A stretch of DNA of 64,000 nucleotides from Amphiduros pacificus (taxonomy: Eukaryota; Annelida; Polychaeta; Phyllodocida; Hesionidae): NCBI GenBank assembly GCA_949316495.1, contig OX439008.1, forward strand, positions 5,167,001 to 5,231,000. Direction: 5' to 3'. Under the pieces are notes generated by a model. The model did no database searches, had not been told where the DNA came from, and worked only from the letters and a program-made list of their open reading frames with translations. The position numbers and the translations under genes are program-made. Shown one piece after another: positions 24,395 to 34,981 of this stretch; positions within the stretch are counted from its first letter, which is position 1, and every line of letters begins with the position of its first letter.

Positions 24395-24402
24395 TCGTCG
24401 GG

Positions 24403-25968
24403 TCATCTGTGTGAGCGTATTCAGTGAGTTGGTGATGGCGGAAGGATACCCTCACCCAGATTCCCTGACTCGGTATGTTTTGTTATATTATTCTGTGATC
24501 GGTAGGATCATGGGAAGTATGTAATCATTTCCTGTGGTTTGTGATTCGGTTTTTTCTGTGGTCATTATTGTTCAAGCAACTTACGCCACTGTGGAGTGTT
24601 CGTCCGTGTGCATGCAAGATTCCAATTTGCGCATGCGCCCGGGCTTATGAATACTTCAATAAAAGAAGTAAACAAAAGAAAAGAAGTGTGTGATGTAAAA
24701 GCAGAACGTTCAACACGATGTCATCATCTTCGTCCATCGTTGCATACATTTATCCCTTTAAATTGCTTGGAAATGCTTCCCAATCACAAGAACAAGGAAT
24801 TTTCAGTAAAACCCCCCCGCAGACTACACAACGATTCTGGACCAACTCTTCCAGATCCCAATAGACGACCATGCCGTCTAATGAGCTGCAAACTATTACA
24901 ACTCTATCTCAACATCACAAACTATGCAATATGTAAAAATAAGAAACGAGAATCAAAGTCACAGAAACGAAAATAAAAGTTTCATAACAAAGAAATGTTT
25001 CTCGTTCTCGCTCCATCCCGCCAAAATAGACGGGAAAGTATTTAATTATACAACAAAGGTACAATACAGATACGCAAATAAGAAATGGCCAGAAAACCGG
25101 CTAAGAACCCAACAAAATTAAGGTATATTTCCTATGTTTAATATTACTGAAAAGAATCCCGTCGCTCACAAAAGAAAGACACGGGAACAGAAATTCGTTA
25201 AAAAAATGGACATTCCTACCCTGCGCCGGGGCTGTACGCAGCGTAAAATAAACGAACTAGTCTGGCAGCTTCAAGGGAGAGGGGCCGTAAATTTAAAAAT
25301 AATTATTTAACAAATCAAAATGATTCGTTTTGGTGCAAAAAACCGAAACACAACCCAAAAAATGCCTGCGTAATCGACCAAAACGTGGTTTTAAAGACAT
25401 TATATCGCTCATATAACACTGTACGCAACTCCCTTCGAGGGGGGTCCCTCACAGCACCTCCACAATGAGGTAACATGACCCATAAACACCTCCGCTCCAG
25501 AGGCGCCATGAGAGGAGGTGCAGCACCTCCAGAGGTGCCTGCACCTCCTCAGGCTCCATATATAAACAAATCATAGGATAACGCAGTCAGTCCCCATCCA
25601 ACTGAAGAGATCAAAGTGATCGAAACCGTTGTTGGTCTTGGTAGGGACTGCGATCGTTGTCGCAGATCATCTTAGGATCCTCGCCTTTTTACTAAGGAAT
25701 TTTCAGTAAGTTTAATTCAAATTTGGTGTAAATCGGACAATTAAAACAGAAATAACAAGCAAAAGTCTGAGCGATGACTTGCGAAAGCGCCTGGGCGATA
25801 ATAGAGCAACTTACGTAATCGGGCCTGAAAAGGCACATCTTTGTATACAGTTGTGCTAAAAAAATCGTTCACATACCAAATTAAATATTTTTTAAAGATG
25901 AATAAAAATAATTTCAACTATTCATCAGTTTGCAATGATTGTTTGTTTTTAAATGTATTTTGTTATTT
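24403..25968. other. Unassigned stretch with possible element pieces
   Basis: A short ATG frame at 24434-24472 (MAEGYPHPDSLTR) ends at a donor-like GTATGT and could be a first exon, but nothing downstream confirms it. The words AAGGAATTTTCAGTAA recur at about 24795 and 25693. A hairpin lies at 25512-25550. The frame of about 126 codons at 24596-24976 matches no family I know. Confidence 0.35.
25512..25550. repeat. Near-perfect hairpin, GAGGAGGTGCAGCACCTC arms
   Basis: The left arm and the right arm (GAGGTGCCTGCACCTCCTC) are inverted with one extra base. The arms themselves contain the nested palindrome GAGGTGC/GCACCTC, and further GCACCTC words lie just to the left (25451-25457). Confidence 0.8.
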
Positions 25969-26052
25969 AAATTTTTGTTTTGTTTGTTGTAATTTTTATT
26001 TTGTTTATTGTAATTTTTGTTTTGTTTATTGTAATTTTTGTTTTGTTTGTTA
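25969..26052. repeat. 21-bp tandem repeat, about 4 copies
   Basis: The unit AATTTTTGTTTTGTTTATTGT, with small changes (GTTGT, TTATT), repeats four times and ends at the DIRS-like fossil. Read on the minus strand it gives an Asn/Lys/Gln repeat, which is not a gene. Confidence 0.85.
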
Positions 26053-26784
26053 TTTTTTTCCCATCCGTGTAACATGTGGAGCACCACTTTTTCTTGTTTT
26101 ACAGCTGTCATTGCTGCCACCTATGGATAAAATGTCATCAAGATAATGGATGGTGTCGGGCGACGCCCCACGCTGCTTATATACAAATGCAAGACCAGAG
26201 GCAAATTCATCAAAAAGCTCAGGTACACTTTTTAAGCCAAAAGGCAAACAGGCCATTTGGTAATACAGAGTTATGCCTTCTTGGTTGGGCCAAGAAAATC
26301 CGAGCAGGTGTCGCTCGTTGTGCCACACTTCGACACTGAAATGCATTAGCGAGATCCATTTTACAAAGCCGTGGAGTGTCGCACTTCTATAATAATTCAC
26401 CCACATCCAGCACAGTAGCGTATTGTGAAGAAAATTCCTCACCACTAATCCCATCATTAACTGATCTGCCTGGAGGCCAAGATAAGTCATGAATAATCCT
26501 TACGTTATTTCTTCTTCTTAAAGGCACCCAGGGGCAAACCGATAAAATTTGCGGGGAGGTCCCTAAATGGATCCCCAGTTCCATTACCTGCATGTGGTAG
26601 TCAACCATACTGTCCTGCAGGGCGACTCCGTGATGATGAACCATAAACCTCTCATAACCTGTCCATGCTTCTAGCCAACATTTAAAATCATGAACTTGTC
26701 GCCATTTACGCTTCTGCCTGTATCCTGCCGCCATTGTCTGTGTAAGCTTCAACGCTGGCCAAATTGTTAGATGATACATAGATA
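26053..26784 (-). mobile_element. DIRS-like pol fossil, early RT part
   Basis: Minus-strand coding similarity includes VRIIHDLSWPPGRSVNDGIS, then GFSWPNQEGITLYYQMACLP, FGLKSVPELFDEFA and HYLDDILSIGG. These correspond to the first RT block, the substrate-binding block and the YxDD catalytic block. The wording is that of DIRS-like elements rather than of the nearby Ty3/gypsy copy. It is a broken fossil with several breaks. Its 5' side is cut at the edge of the TIR element at 26785. Whether it belongs to the same copy as 17911-18585 cannot be shown. Confidence 0.65.
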
Positions 26785-28977
26785 GTCCAGTCAATATATG
26801 ACAAAAAATGGCCTAACCCGGAACAAATTAGAACAGAAATAAAACTCATAGAAAATGTCTCAGAAGAGCCAAGAGAATAACATGTAAAAGTCTACCAAAA
26901 TCCAAGTAGTGGAACAATGTGTAATTTGCATAAATTCCAAATGGCCAACACATGGCAGGGCAAATCTTTAAAATTATATAGCGTGACTCCTATTTGACAT
27001 ATTTGAGTAATATTAGAGTCTATTTTATGTTTTTTGGACATGATAAATCCAATGGGAAACTTTTCAAATTGGTAGTACCCATATTTTGTACTCTTCATCA
27101 TAACATTGACCAATAAAAGTAGAATAATAAGTCGAAAATTAGAACTTTGCTTGTATTCTGATTATTTCTGTCTGTTTTACACCTTTTCTGTGATATCCTC
27201 TACAAACACATATTATTCTTCAATAACAAGTTCTCAAAAAGGATAATAATTTCCAATTAGAATTTTTTTTAAAAACTGTGTTTAACAACCCATTAACAAT
27301 TTAATTGAATTTGCACATCATTGCAAGCTGTAGGTAACTATTAGTGGTGATCATATTGAAGAGGGAGAATCCATTCACACACAGGTAGGCAGCTTTGAAT
27401 GCTTCAAATTAAAAGCTGAATTTACTACCAACAGCAAATAGTACCATATGTAATGATTATTACTTCCCTATTGTGTACATTACAATACTGAACTTAGGTT
27501 AACAAGAAGTATTATATTCATCATCATCCATTTTTGGATGATGACCCTTCTGCATTGTCCACATGCAGTTGAACAGTCTAGCCCATGTTTTCTGCAAGTG
27601 CATTGTCAAACCTACTAAACAAAGTGTCCATCAGAAAAATCTGGAATGTCTACACCATCACAAACTGCTGCACTATATTCATATTTTGTAACTGCATAAA
27701 AACCCATGTTTATGCAGAGTATGATTAAAGCATTCATGAAATGAGGTTTTCAAGCACCTTTTCCTTACAGTGTGAATTTTAAAGTTTTAAATGAAGTCTG
27801 GGAAGAGGCTTTAGATTATGTTAGAGATTTTAAAATGCACAGTAGAATGACTTTGGTGTCTTATTGGCAGAAAACATTCTGAAACACAGTTATAATCTTA
27901 GTAAGTCCACCAGTGTCAGCAGCATAATTAATCTTATGATTACTAATGGTGCATCTCTATACAGTGAAATTCTTGTAATGCCAGCAACAAATGCAACCAG
28001 TGAACAATCATTCAGTTTTCAAAGTGAAAACATACTTTTGGGTGGGCATGACACAGAAGAGGCTAAATAGACTATTGAAAATTCACCTTCATATAGATCA
28101 CACAGATGATAACATAATTTATGTTGCCAATGATTTTATATCTGTTCATGAATAAATGAACATATCTGTATTTGGCACTTATGGAATCTGACATGCAATC
28201 TGTGATTTGATCCTTGATAATTAAGTACACAAAACAACTAATACCTGAACTGATATTTCAAATTGTGTATGTGTGAATAGGAACTTTGTGTTATTTGTGT
28301 CCACAGCCATAGCATTATTTTACCTAAATGCTTAAGTTATTTATATGGACATCTAAAGGTAGTGAAGGAAGGTGGTGCCACCCATCTCGTTTGACATTAA
28401 ATTTGGAATTTGTGAGGAATTGACTTACCTGTGTAGAAATTGGTGCTGCCTGCCTGATGTTTGACAGCATTGGCAGCACGTAGGTTATTAACAAATTATG
28501 TTCTAGCTTTGATAGTTTTGGCCAAGTCTCATAATGCTGTTCACAAATAGTGGCAACACTTCTGACAGTCCTTTTTTCTAACTGGTATTATTACTCTTTT
28601 TTTCTTTATATACAATGTATTTCATAGCAGAATGATGCTGGCATTGTATGAAATACATTAAAAGAAACACTACATAATCCATTTATTTCCTTATCATGGC
28701 CTTAACATAACTTCTTTACACCAAAAGCAAGGGCATGACATTATTTCAGTGTGCAAAGAACCTTTAATCATACAAAAAAACCTGAATATAAGCATGAAAT
28801 AGGGTGAAACGTCAAAGAGAGGCGGCCATTTTTGAATTTATGCAAATTAGGTGATGTTCCACTAAGTTGATTTTGGTAGACTTTTTATATGTTCATCTGG
28901 GTACCATTCTGAGACAAATAACACCAAAATGGTTTCTGTTCTAATTTGTTCTGGGTCATTTCATATTTTGACTGGAC
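26785..28977. mobile_element. 2.2-kb DNA transposon with long inverted repeats and hAT-like remnant
   Basis: About 160 bp at 26785-26945 is the imperfect inverse of 28823-28977. The ends read GTCCAGTCAATATATGA and, inverted from the right, GTCCAGTCAAAATATGAAAT. Shared inner words include GAACAAATTAGAACAGAAA, TCTACCAAAATC and TTTGCATAAATTC. TA lies directly outside both ends, a possible 2-bp duplication. Inside, a plus-strand hAT-like transposase C-terminus lies at about 27864-28155. A TA duplication is not what hAT elements make, so the transposase could be a separate older insertion. Confidence 0.7.
27864..28155 (+). pseudogene. hAT-like transposase, C-terminal dimerisation part, broken
   Basis: LVMPATNATSEQSFSF matches the LxxPATNATSERSFS motif at the start of the hAT C-terminal dimerisation domain. 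After a frame change near 28040 the next block, MTQKRLNRLLKIHLHIDHTD (28048 onward, stop 28153-28155), follows in the usual order. Only the last roughly 90 residues of the protein are seen; the DDE core is absent or too decayed to read. Confidence 0.75.
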
Positions 28978-29781
28978 TAAGAGGTTGGTGAGAAAATCTC
29001 CCCAAATAACTTGCCCTTTACATTGAATTTTTTTCTGCTATCCTATATTTGCATCATGAGCAGTTAGGGGCAGTCTTTAGGATGTGAAAAACTCCAATTA
29101 AAAAATCAGTTTTTGGAAATGTTCATGCCTTTTCCATGAAAATTCACAATGTGTTTCTGAATCCTAAAGGGATACTTGTAAAAACTGCACTACAAGGTCA
29201 CCTACTTACATATATGACTGCATTGCTGGTGCAATATAGAAAGTTCTTTATTGTTTGAAACATCCAGCATGAAAAAGAATATTCTTCAAGTGGGAATTAA
29301 TGTGGTAAATATGAAATTATCAGAAAATATCACTCCAAATGTAGATAGATACTCCAAATATAGTGAAAACTCACACAGGATCCTCATTCTGAGCATGCCC
29401 AGTTTGAGTTCAAAATCACATGGTTCCTGTCAAAAGCAAACAACTTCATTGAGATGTCATAAGTGATGACAACAGTCATTCTGTCAGTTTCTGAGCACGA
29501 ACAGGCTAAAACCATATGGTTACGTTTCAAAATAACCCTCATTATGATGTCATTGAAGCCTCATGAGAAGTCATTCAGATTAAGCCATAAAGAAAAATAA
29601 TTCAAAAATGTGAGTGAGTTTATCGAAATAAGTATTCTACTTGTAGGTTCAAGGGGATGGGTACATACATAGTGGTTATAGGAATAACGGTTGCTGCTAT
29701 GAGCAACTACTAATCGTTTTTTTTGTAATTTGTAGGTTTTCAAGTTGTTGGAAGAAAAGTATTGCTGATGTATAGGGTGTA
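28978..29781. other. No recognised gene
   Basis: AT-rich sequence with short frames only. Nothing identifiable. Confidence 0.4.
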
Positions 29782-29981
29782 GTTTGTTTGGGATTTTACA
29801 CCACTTTCAATATTATTTAGTCATTTCATGACGAGACCTACTTATAGCAGATATAGTGCTGCCTCACTGAATTGTCATGTCGCAGGTCCTTGACATGACA
29901 ACCAACCCAGTCACAGATTTACAAGGACAACGTGTTAACCCTTTGCAACAGGCCTCAGCTCATGTATGAAATTGTATCATG
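29782..29981 (-). mobile_element. tRNA-derived SINE, copy 2, without its tRNA head
   Basis: Matches the body of the SINE at 14589-14873 (same order from GTTTGGGATTTTACACCACTTTC to GAAATTGTATCATG) and stops before the tRNA-like region. It is a 5'-truncated insertion. Confidence 0.8.
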
Positions 29982-30639
29982 GATAACATTGTTGATTTTA
30001 ACCTATTTTATGCCACCACAGAGGCATTTACTTCAAAGTTTCAACTCCATAGAATGTTTCATTTTGCAAAATATAGTGAATCACAAACCATGCCAGGAAG
30101 GAGTTAAGATTGACTTTATACTGAACGTCATACATAAATCACAGCTAAAATGCATGTCATATTAAAGCAGACAGATGTAGCCTACACAAAGGTAAAGAAA
30201 AAGGAAACCATAAAAAACAACTTCCCTTTTGCTCATTCTGTAGATTTTGGAATTGATAAAATGTAAGTATTTCAGTATGAAGATGAAACTGAACTGATCT
30301 GAGATGAGTTATGAATATGTCCAGTGCAATTCAATATTTCCAAATATTTTATCATGAAACTTCTGTCTCACAGGTCTTATTATGTGCATTTACCTTCTTC
30401 ATTCATGGAAAGATTGCTCACTCAACATTTTGCCTGATCCACATTTCCATACAAACAAGGACTATACCTAACCCAGATATCATGACAATACATCAATCCT
30501 AAATACACCATACCCACCTTGGTGCAGAGTCCATCAGTTCAGCACATTAATATTCCAAAACAATAATATTCATAATATTGACCATGTCAGCCATGTTGGA
30601 AGTCAACAAGTCACGTGTCACCTCTATGCGCCCTAGTTG
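29982..30639. other. No recognised gene
   Basis: AT-rich sequence. No coding or element structure supported. Confidence 0.4.
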
Positions 30640-30905
30640 TGTATGTTTGGGTGCGCACGTTTGAAGCCGGCGGTTCCGCCAAAATCCGCTGCAAACCGCC
30701 AGATATCGCCGGTTACACACGATTGGGCGGCAGTTTTGGCCGCCGGCGAAAGCGGCGGTCCGCCAAATCCGCATGCAGGCAGATGGACTCGCCGCTTACA
30801 CATGATTGGTCCGGCGGAAAGTGCCACTTTGCACACGATTGTGTACAGGCGGGCGAGTCGGCGGATTTCACTGCCTTCCGCCGGCGGTTTTCAATCATGT
30901 GTACC
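30640..30905. repeat. GC-rich island with repeated TACACAYGATTG words
   Basis: About 265 bp dense in GCCGGCGG/CCGCC, sharply unlike the AT-rich sides. TACACACGATTG (30714), TACACATGATTG (30797) and GCACACGATTG (30831) recur, and CAATCATGTGTA (30892) is the inverse. The pattern suggests a fossil of a palindromic or structured element rather than a host CpG island. The frames it opens on both strands are Arg/Ala/Pro-rich and have no similarity I recognise. Confidence 0.6.
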
Positions 30906-30929
30906 CTTTGTTTGGGGTTTTACATATAG

Positions 30930-31021
30930 GATAAGGTATGGTCACATGATCATTACGCAATATAAGCATTGAGTGAAACGAGACGATTATACAAGTAATG
31001 AACGAGTGGCCTTACCTTATC
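30930..31021. repeat. Imperfect inverted repeat, 92 bp overall
   Basis: ATAAGGTATGGTCAC at 30931-30945 pairs with GTGGCCTTACCTTAT at 31006-31020 (13 of 15 positions). It could be a very small MITE or a hairpin. A fragment like the SINE tail (GTTTGGGGTTTTACAT) lies just to the left. Confidence 0.55.
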
Positions 31022-31686
31022 TGTTTTAAAATATGGACTCACAAAGACCTGAGACTGATTTGAGTACATATTCTCAAGTTCAATATATTGATATCAGTGC
31101 ATGAATGAATATTTTATACCTATCACATGGTATAAAATCAGTTTCAATTTCTCCAAATTTCAAAATCATTCTTTTCAACAGTGAGTGTACAAAGCCATTT
31201 ACTTTATATCACACTTTGGATAAGAAATTAATGAACCTTGATTTCAATTTTCACCATCTTATACTGGTTGGATAACAAAATAATCACCACAGGCAGTTTC
31301 AAAACTGAAATATATGACACTAATCTGTATTGTCAGGTGAGCTCAGATCTTTTTGTTGATAGCTACTTGCAATTATCAAGTCTTCAAAAATTAGTTTTCG
31401 GTTTATTTGTTGTCTTTGATTAATAGCTAAATCAAGCAAAAATTACTATTATGAATCAAGCAATCATGTGGGTGACATTGGACTTCTGTTGCAATATATA
31501 GTGTCACAGTCTTTCGTTCAATGTTATCATAGATTTTCTTTAGAAATTATAGAAATCTACACCTTGAATTGCCTCCTGGTTACATAATGGGCATGTCTCA
31601 TTTCATGTCTGCAGTGAGGCCATTTATAAACCATACATTACACTATATAAAGTACAGCAATACTGATCTGTGATTGGCTAGGGAAA
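31022..31686. other. No recognised gene
   Basis: AT-rich sequence with short frames only. Confidence 0.4.
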
Positions 31687-31945
31687 CATTATTTCAGTCA
31701 TTTCGTGATGAGACCTACCTGTAGCAGATATAATGCTGCCTCACTGAATTGTCATGTCGCAGGCCCTTGACATGACAACCCTCCCAGTCACTGATTTACA
31801 AGGACAATGGATTAAACCTTTAGGCACGGGCCTTAGCTCAAATGTCAAATTTATATCATAATTTTAATCTTGGCTCGAACCCACGACCTTTGGATCACCA
31901 CAGATAAGCTAATAAGATGGCGTTCTAACCAACTGCGCCACAGCC
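31687..31945 (-). mobile_element. tRNA-derived SINE, copy 3
   Basis: Same family and orientation as 14589-14873. It retains the tRNA-like head (minus strand TGTGGCGCAGTTGGTTAGAA and a B-box-like GGTTCGAGCC) with more changes and a small insertion in the head, so it is older than copy 1. Confidence 0.85.
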
Positions 31946-34058
31946 TCCCTTGTTGTGAGTGTGTTGTGACATGGGATATTGGAAGCCCCTAGATTAACAG
32001 GGATAGTGGGATTCCCTTCAGTTCGCTGGGCATCGACCTGTCGGAAGGAGTGTGCAGGTGTTAGTGTTGAGAGTGCAGTAGAGTGTAGTGAGATAGGATA
32101 GCTGCTCATGAGTATCGAGGCCTGCACCGGGCGGTCGGTACGAGTTTAACCCCGGAGTTTAACACACAGATTAGAGATATAAAGGGTCCTCATTAGTATT
32201 ATTTATTAAAGAGGCATGTTATCACAAAATACTTCAACCGTAATTGGGCATCTCGTTGTACTCATAAATTATTAAGAACATGGACTTTTAGGGACATTCA
32301 TATTTCCTAAGTTTAGGAATTGGCAAAAAGGGTGTCCTTTGAGTGACCCACAATACTGGAGCGGGTTAAGGGGTAAAGAACGGTGTCTAGTTTTAGCTGT
32401 CTTGACATCGTCCAGACTCTATCTAATAGCTGAATGTTTCTGATATGTCAGTGTCCCTTTTCACTCATCTTCTGAGTCTGTGTCTCCATGTCCATGTCAC
32501 AAGTCTGATCTCAGTATCACCTTTTTTCATGGAAAAGCTAAAATCATCCCAGATGTAACGAGTCTGCTGTAGATTCTGAAGCAATTAGCACTCATAGAAC
32601 AATATTAGACAAAACATTATTGTAGACATAACATTATTTTGTTGACAGTATTAATTAAAGAAACTCAAAATAAGCCCAGTGAGATGGTGACCCCAATCAT
32701 AGAAAAGTATCTTCTCTATACATTCTCATCGTGAGTTATATTTGTAGACGTTTGCTACATATATACATGTATACATACAGTATTAACATGATGAACGAAA
32801 TTCACGTAAATAGATGAATGTACAGTGTCAGATCAAATTGCAGATAATTTTTAAATTTTTACAACATACATCAACATACTGTAGTGAATTAGTGCATGCA
32901 CTATCTTGTTATTGTAATAGGCAACAATGGACTTATCACTTATTAGATCGCATGAATTTCCTGTGACTTCTGGTTCAATTAGAGTTTATGCATACTTTGT
33001 GGTCGTTGGCACTTGCAAAACAAACCGGTGAAAACATCGGAGGGCGACCTGACCCAGATTATTTAGATACCAATGACTTCAATTGTGACATAAATATGTA
33101 TAATTCCATATTGTTTATATTAGAAATTCTGAGTTTGTAGAAGTGTATCTGTCTTTTTTAAAGTGTATTATATTATGAAAATAAAGAATCACAGAAGCAG
33201 TTAATTTGGTTTGGATTTCATTGTAGAGAGCATTTACCTTAATACAAAAAAAGTGGTGTTATCATTGTACTGATTTACCCCTTATCATTCACTGTAAGAA
33301 TTAACTGTAGAATATCAATGTATTTTACAGCAATTTCCACTGTTCCTAGAATGACATATATATTGCTGCCATAAAACAGTTATTAAATCATAACATTCTC
33401 AAAATAGCTATTTAAACATTCCCAAACTAAAATGTTTAACAAAATATTTTAAATAGAATAAAGAAATCCCACTTTGCCGTGTATGTAATCCATTTTTTCG
33501 CAAGACAATTACTTCGCTATGTTTGGTAATTTTTTAACCACAAAGTCTTATTTGTGATATATGGAGCATTTTTCAGCAAAATACGCATATAGAAATTCAA
33601 GTTGCTTTTAACTACAGTGATACGTACTGACATTTACCTTTTACAGCAAAAGTTACTGTCCCAAAAATGTTTACTGCAAATGTTTCTGTAGAATGCAAAA
33701 ATAATAAAAGTTTCTGTTAATTTTTAGCAAAAGCTGCGGGTAACTGTGCTGCCAACAAGTTTTTTCTATAATTTAACAGCAAATGTTATGTAACAACTAG
33801 TTACAGTGTTGTCGATCAGCATGTGTTTCATCTGTGTGTGTGTTCTAGGATTCAAGTAGCCAAATCCGTGATGCATAAACAAAGTGTTTTGGCTCTATAC
33901 CAGATTGTTGTACTACATGCAAGTGAGGTGAACGAGGTTTTTTTTTTAGAGATTCATGACCCCAGCGAGTAAACAATACTGAGAGCCTTGATATGATATG
34001 ATTTACATCATCTCAAGCATTCAGCCTGAACTCATTACAACAACATCTGTCTTTGCAG
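31946..34058. other. No recognised gene
   Basis: Long AT-rich stretch. Repeated phrases such as ACAGCAAAWGTTACTGT and TTTACAGCAAWT around 33330-33800 hint at a decayed repeat. No exon is supported. Confidence 0.4.
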
Positions 34059-34129
34059 AAGGAACCGTCACTGCTGAGATATCATTTCTAACATAATGGG
34101 GAACTGCTAACTGAAAAGAGACTGAAATT
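34059..34129 (+). other. Candidate 5' UTR exon of the MCT-like gene
   Basis: A 71-bp segment lies between an acceptor-like TCTGTCTTTGCAG and a donor GTAAGT at 34130. A second acceptor (TTTCTCCTCTCCAG) stands about 30 bp before the MCT start codon at 34982, so a spliced 5' UTR is plausible. The segment has a short ATG frame of a few codons. This is inference only. Confidence 0.3.
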
Positions 34130-34433
34130 GTAAGTTTTAACAATATATACGTATTTAAGTTAAAAGGGGTAGGTCTGGAGAAGACCCCGCAGACAAAAAG
34201 ATAGCAAGAAAAGCATTGTATCTGAGAACATTTTAGTTTTGAAAACGTGATCCTTTTTGTAAATTTTTGAATATATATTGCAAATCTTTTAAAGCGATAG
34301 TAACTTAAACCTAAAAGAAAATATACGGAAATCTGTAAATATGTGCTTGGAGTTCCAAATTACATAGGCTGAGCTCGAACTCTGGGCTCAACTAGAAACA
34401 TAACCTTATACTTGACAGTGAAATATATTATAA

Positions 34434-34620
34434 GTAAGTAAGTAAGTAAATTTTTATTAAAGTGACATGTGTACATTTTAGTTCAATATAATATATCAGC
34501 ATATGCATTCAACATCAAAGTATTCCTTGAACTAAGTTACACCCAGCCCGAATTGGGCTTATAAGTCACTATAAGCTACATATAATAGTCATAATAAGTG
34601 TGCTGTTTGTTAGTTGTACA
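34434..34620 (-). mobile_element. Probable LINE 3' end with (TTAC)n tail
   Basis: On the minus strand the segment ends TTTAATAAAAATTTACTTAC with several TTAC repeats, the kind of 3' tail left by non-LTR retrotransposons. Before it comes an AGCCCAATTCGGGCTGGG stem-loop. No coding part remains. Confidence 0.5.
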
Positions 34621-34981
34621 ATGTATGACGTCTCTTAATAAATGATTTATAAATATATTCAGCCGTATCTTTAACAAAATATTATAAATTGTATGAAAGC
34701 TAATATATTGTGTATGTGAAAGCTATATATGCATATACAAATCTATATTACAGAAACCTCATTACCAATTTAACGTTGTGCGGTGAAGCATAGTGTTTTG
34801 GTCCATTCTTGATTATGGTTCATTGTAACGCCAGTATAGGATCGATATTCTCACCCGCAGTTGATTCTTTTGCATATTGTGGGGAGATATCGCACGTTAT
34901 TTCTATTGGTAGTTTGAGAGGACAATGCTTATATTTTAGTTTCTCCTCTCCAGTTGATACACTGTGCAGCACAACAGTGAC

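Noticed and set aside
24596-25121. Plus-strand frames of 126 and 65 codons
   Set aside because: Basic, low-complexity translations without any recognised motif, in a region of element debris.
30547-30972. Overlapping Arg/Ala/Pro-rich frames on both strands
   Set aside because: They arise from the GC-rich island; none has similarity or splice sites.
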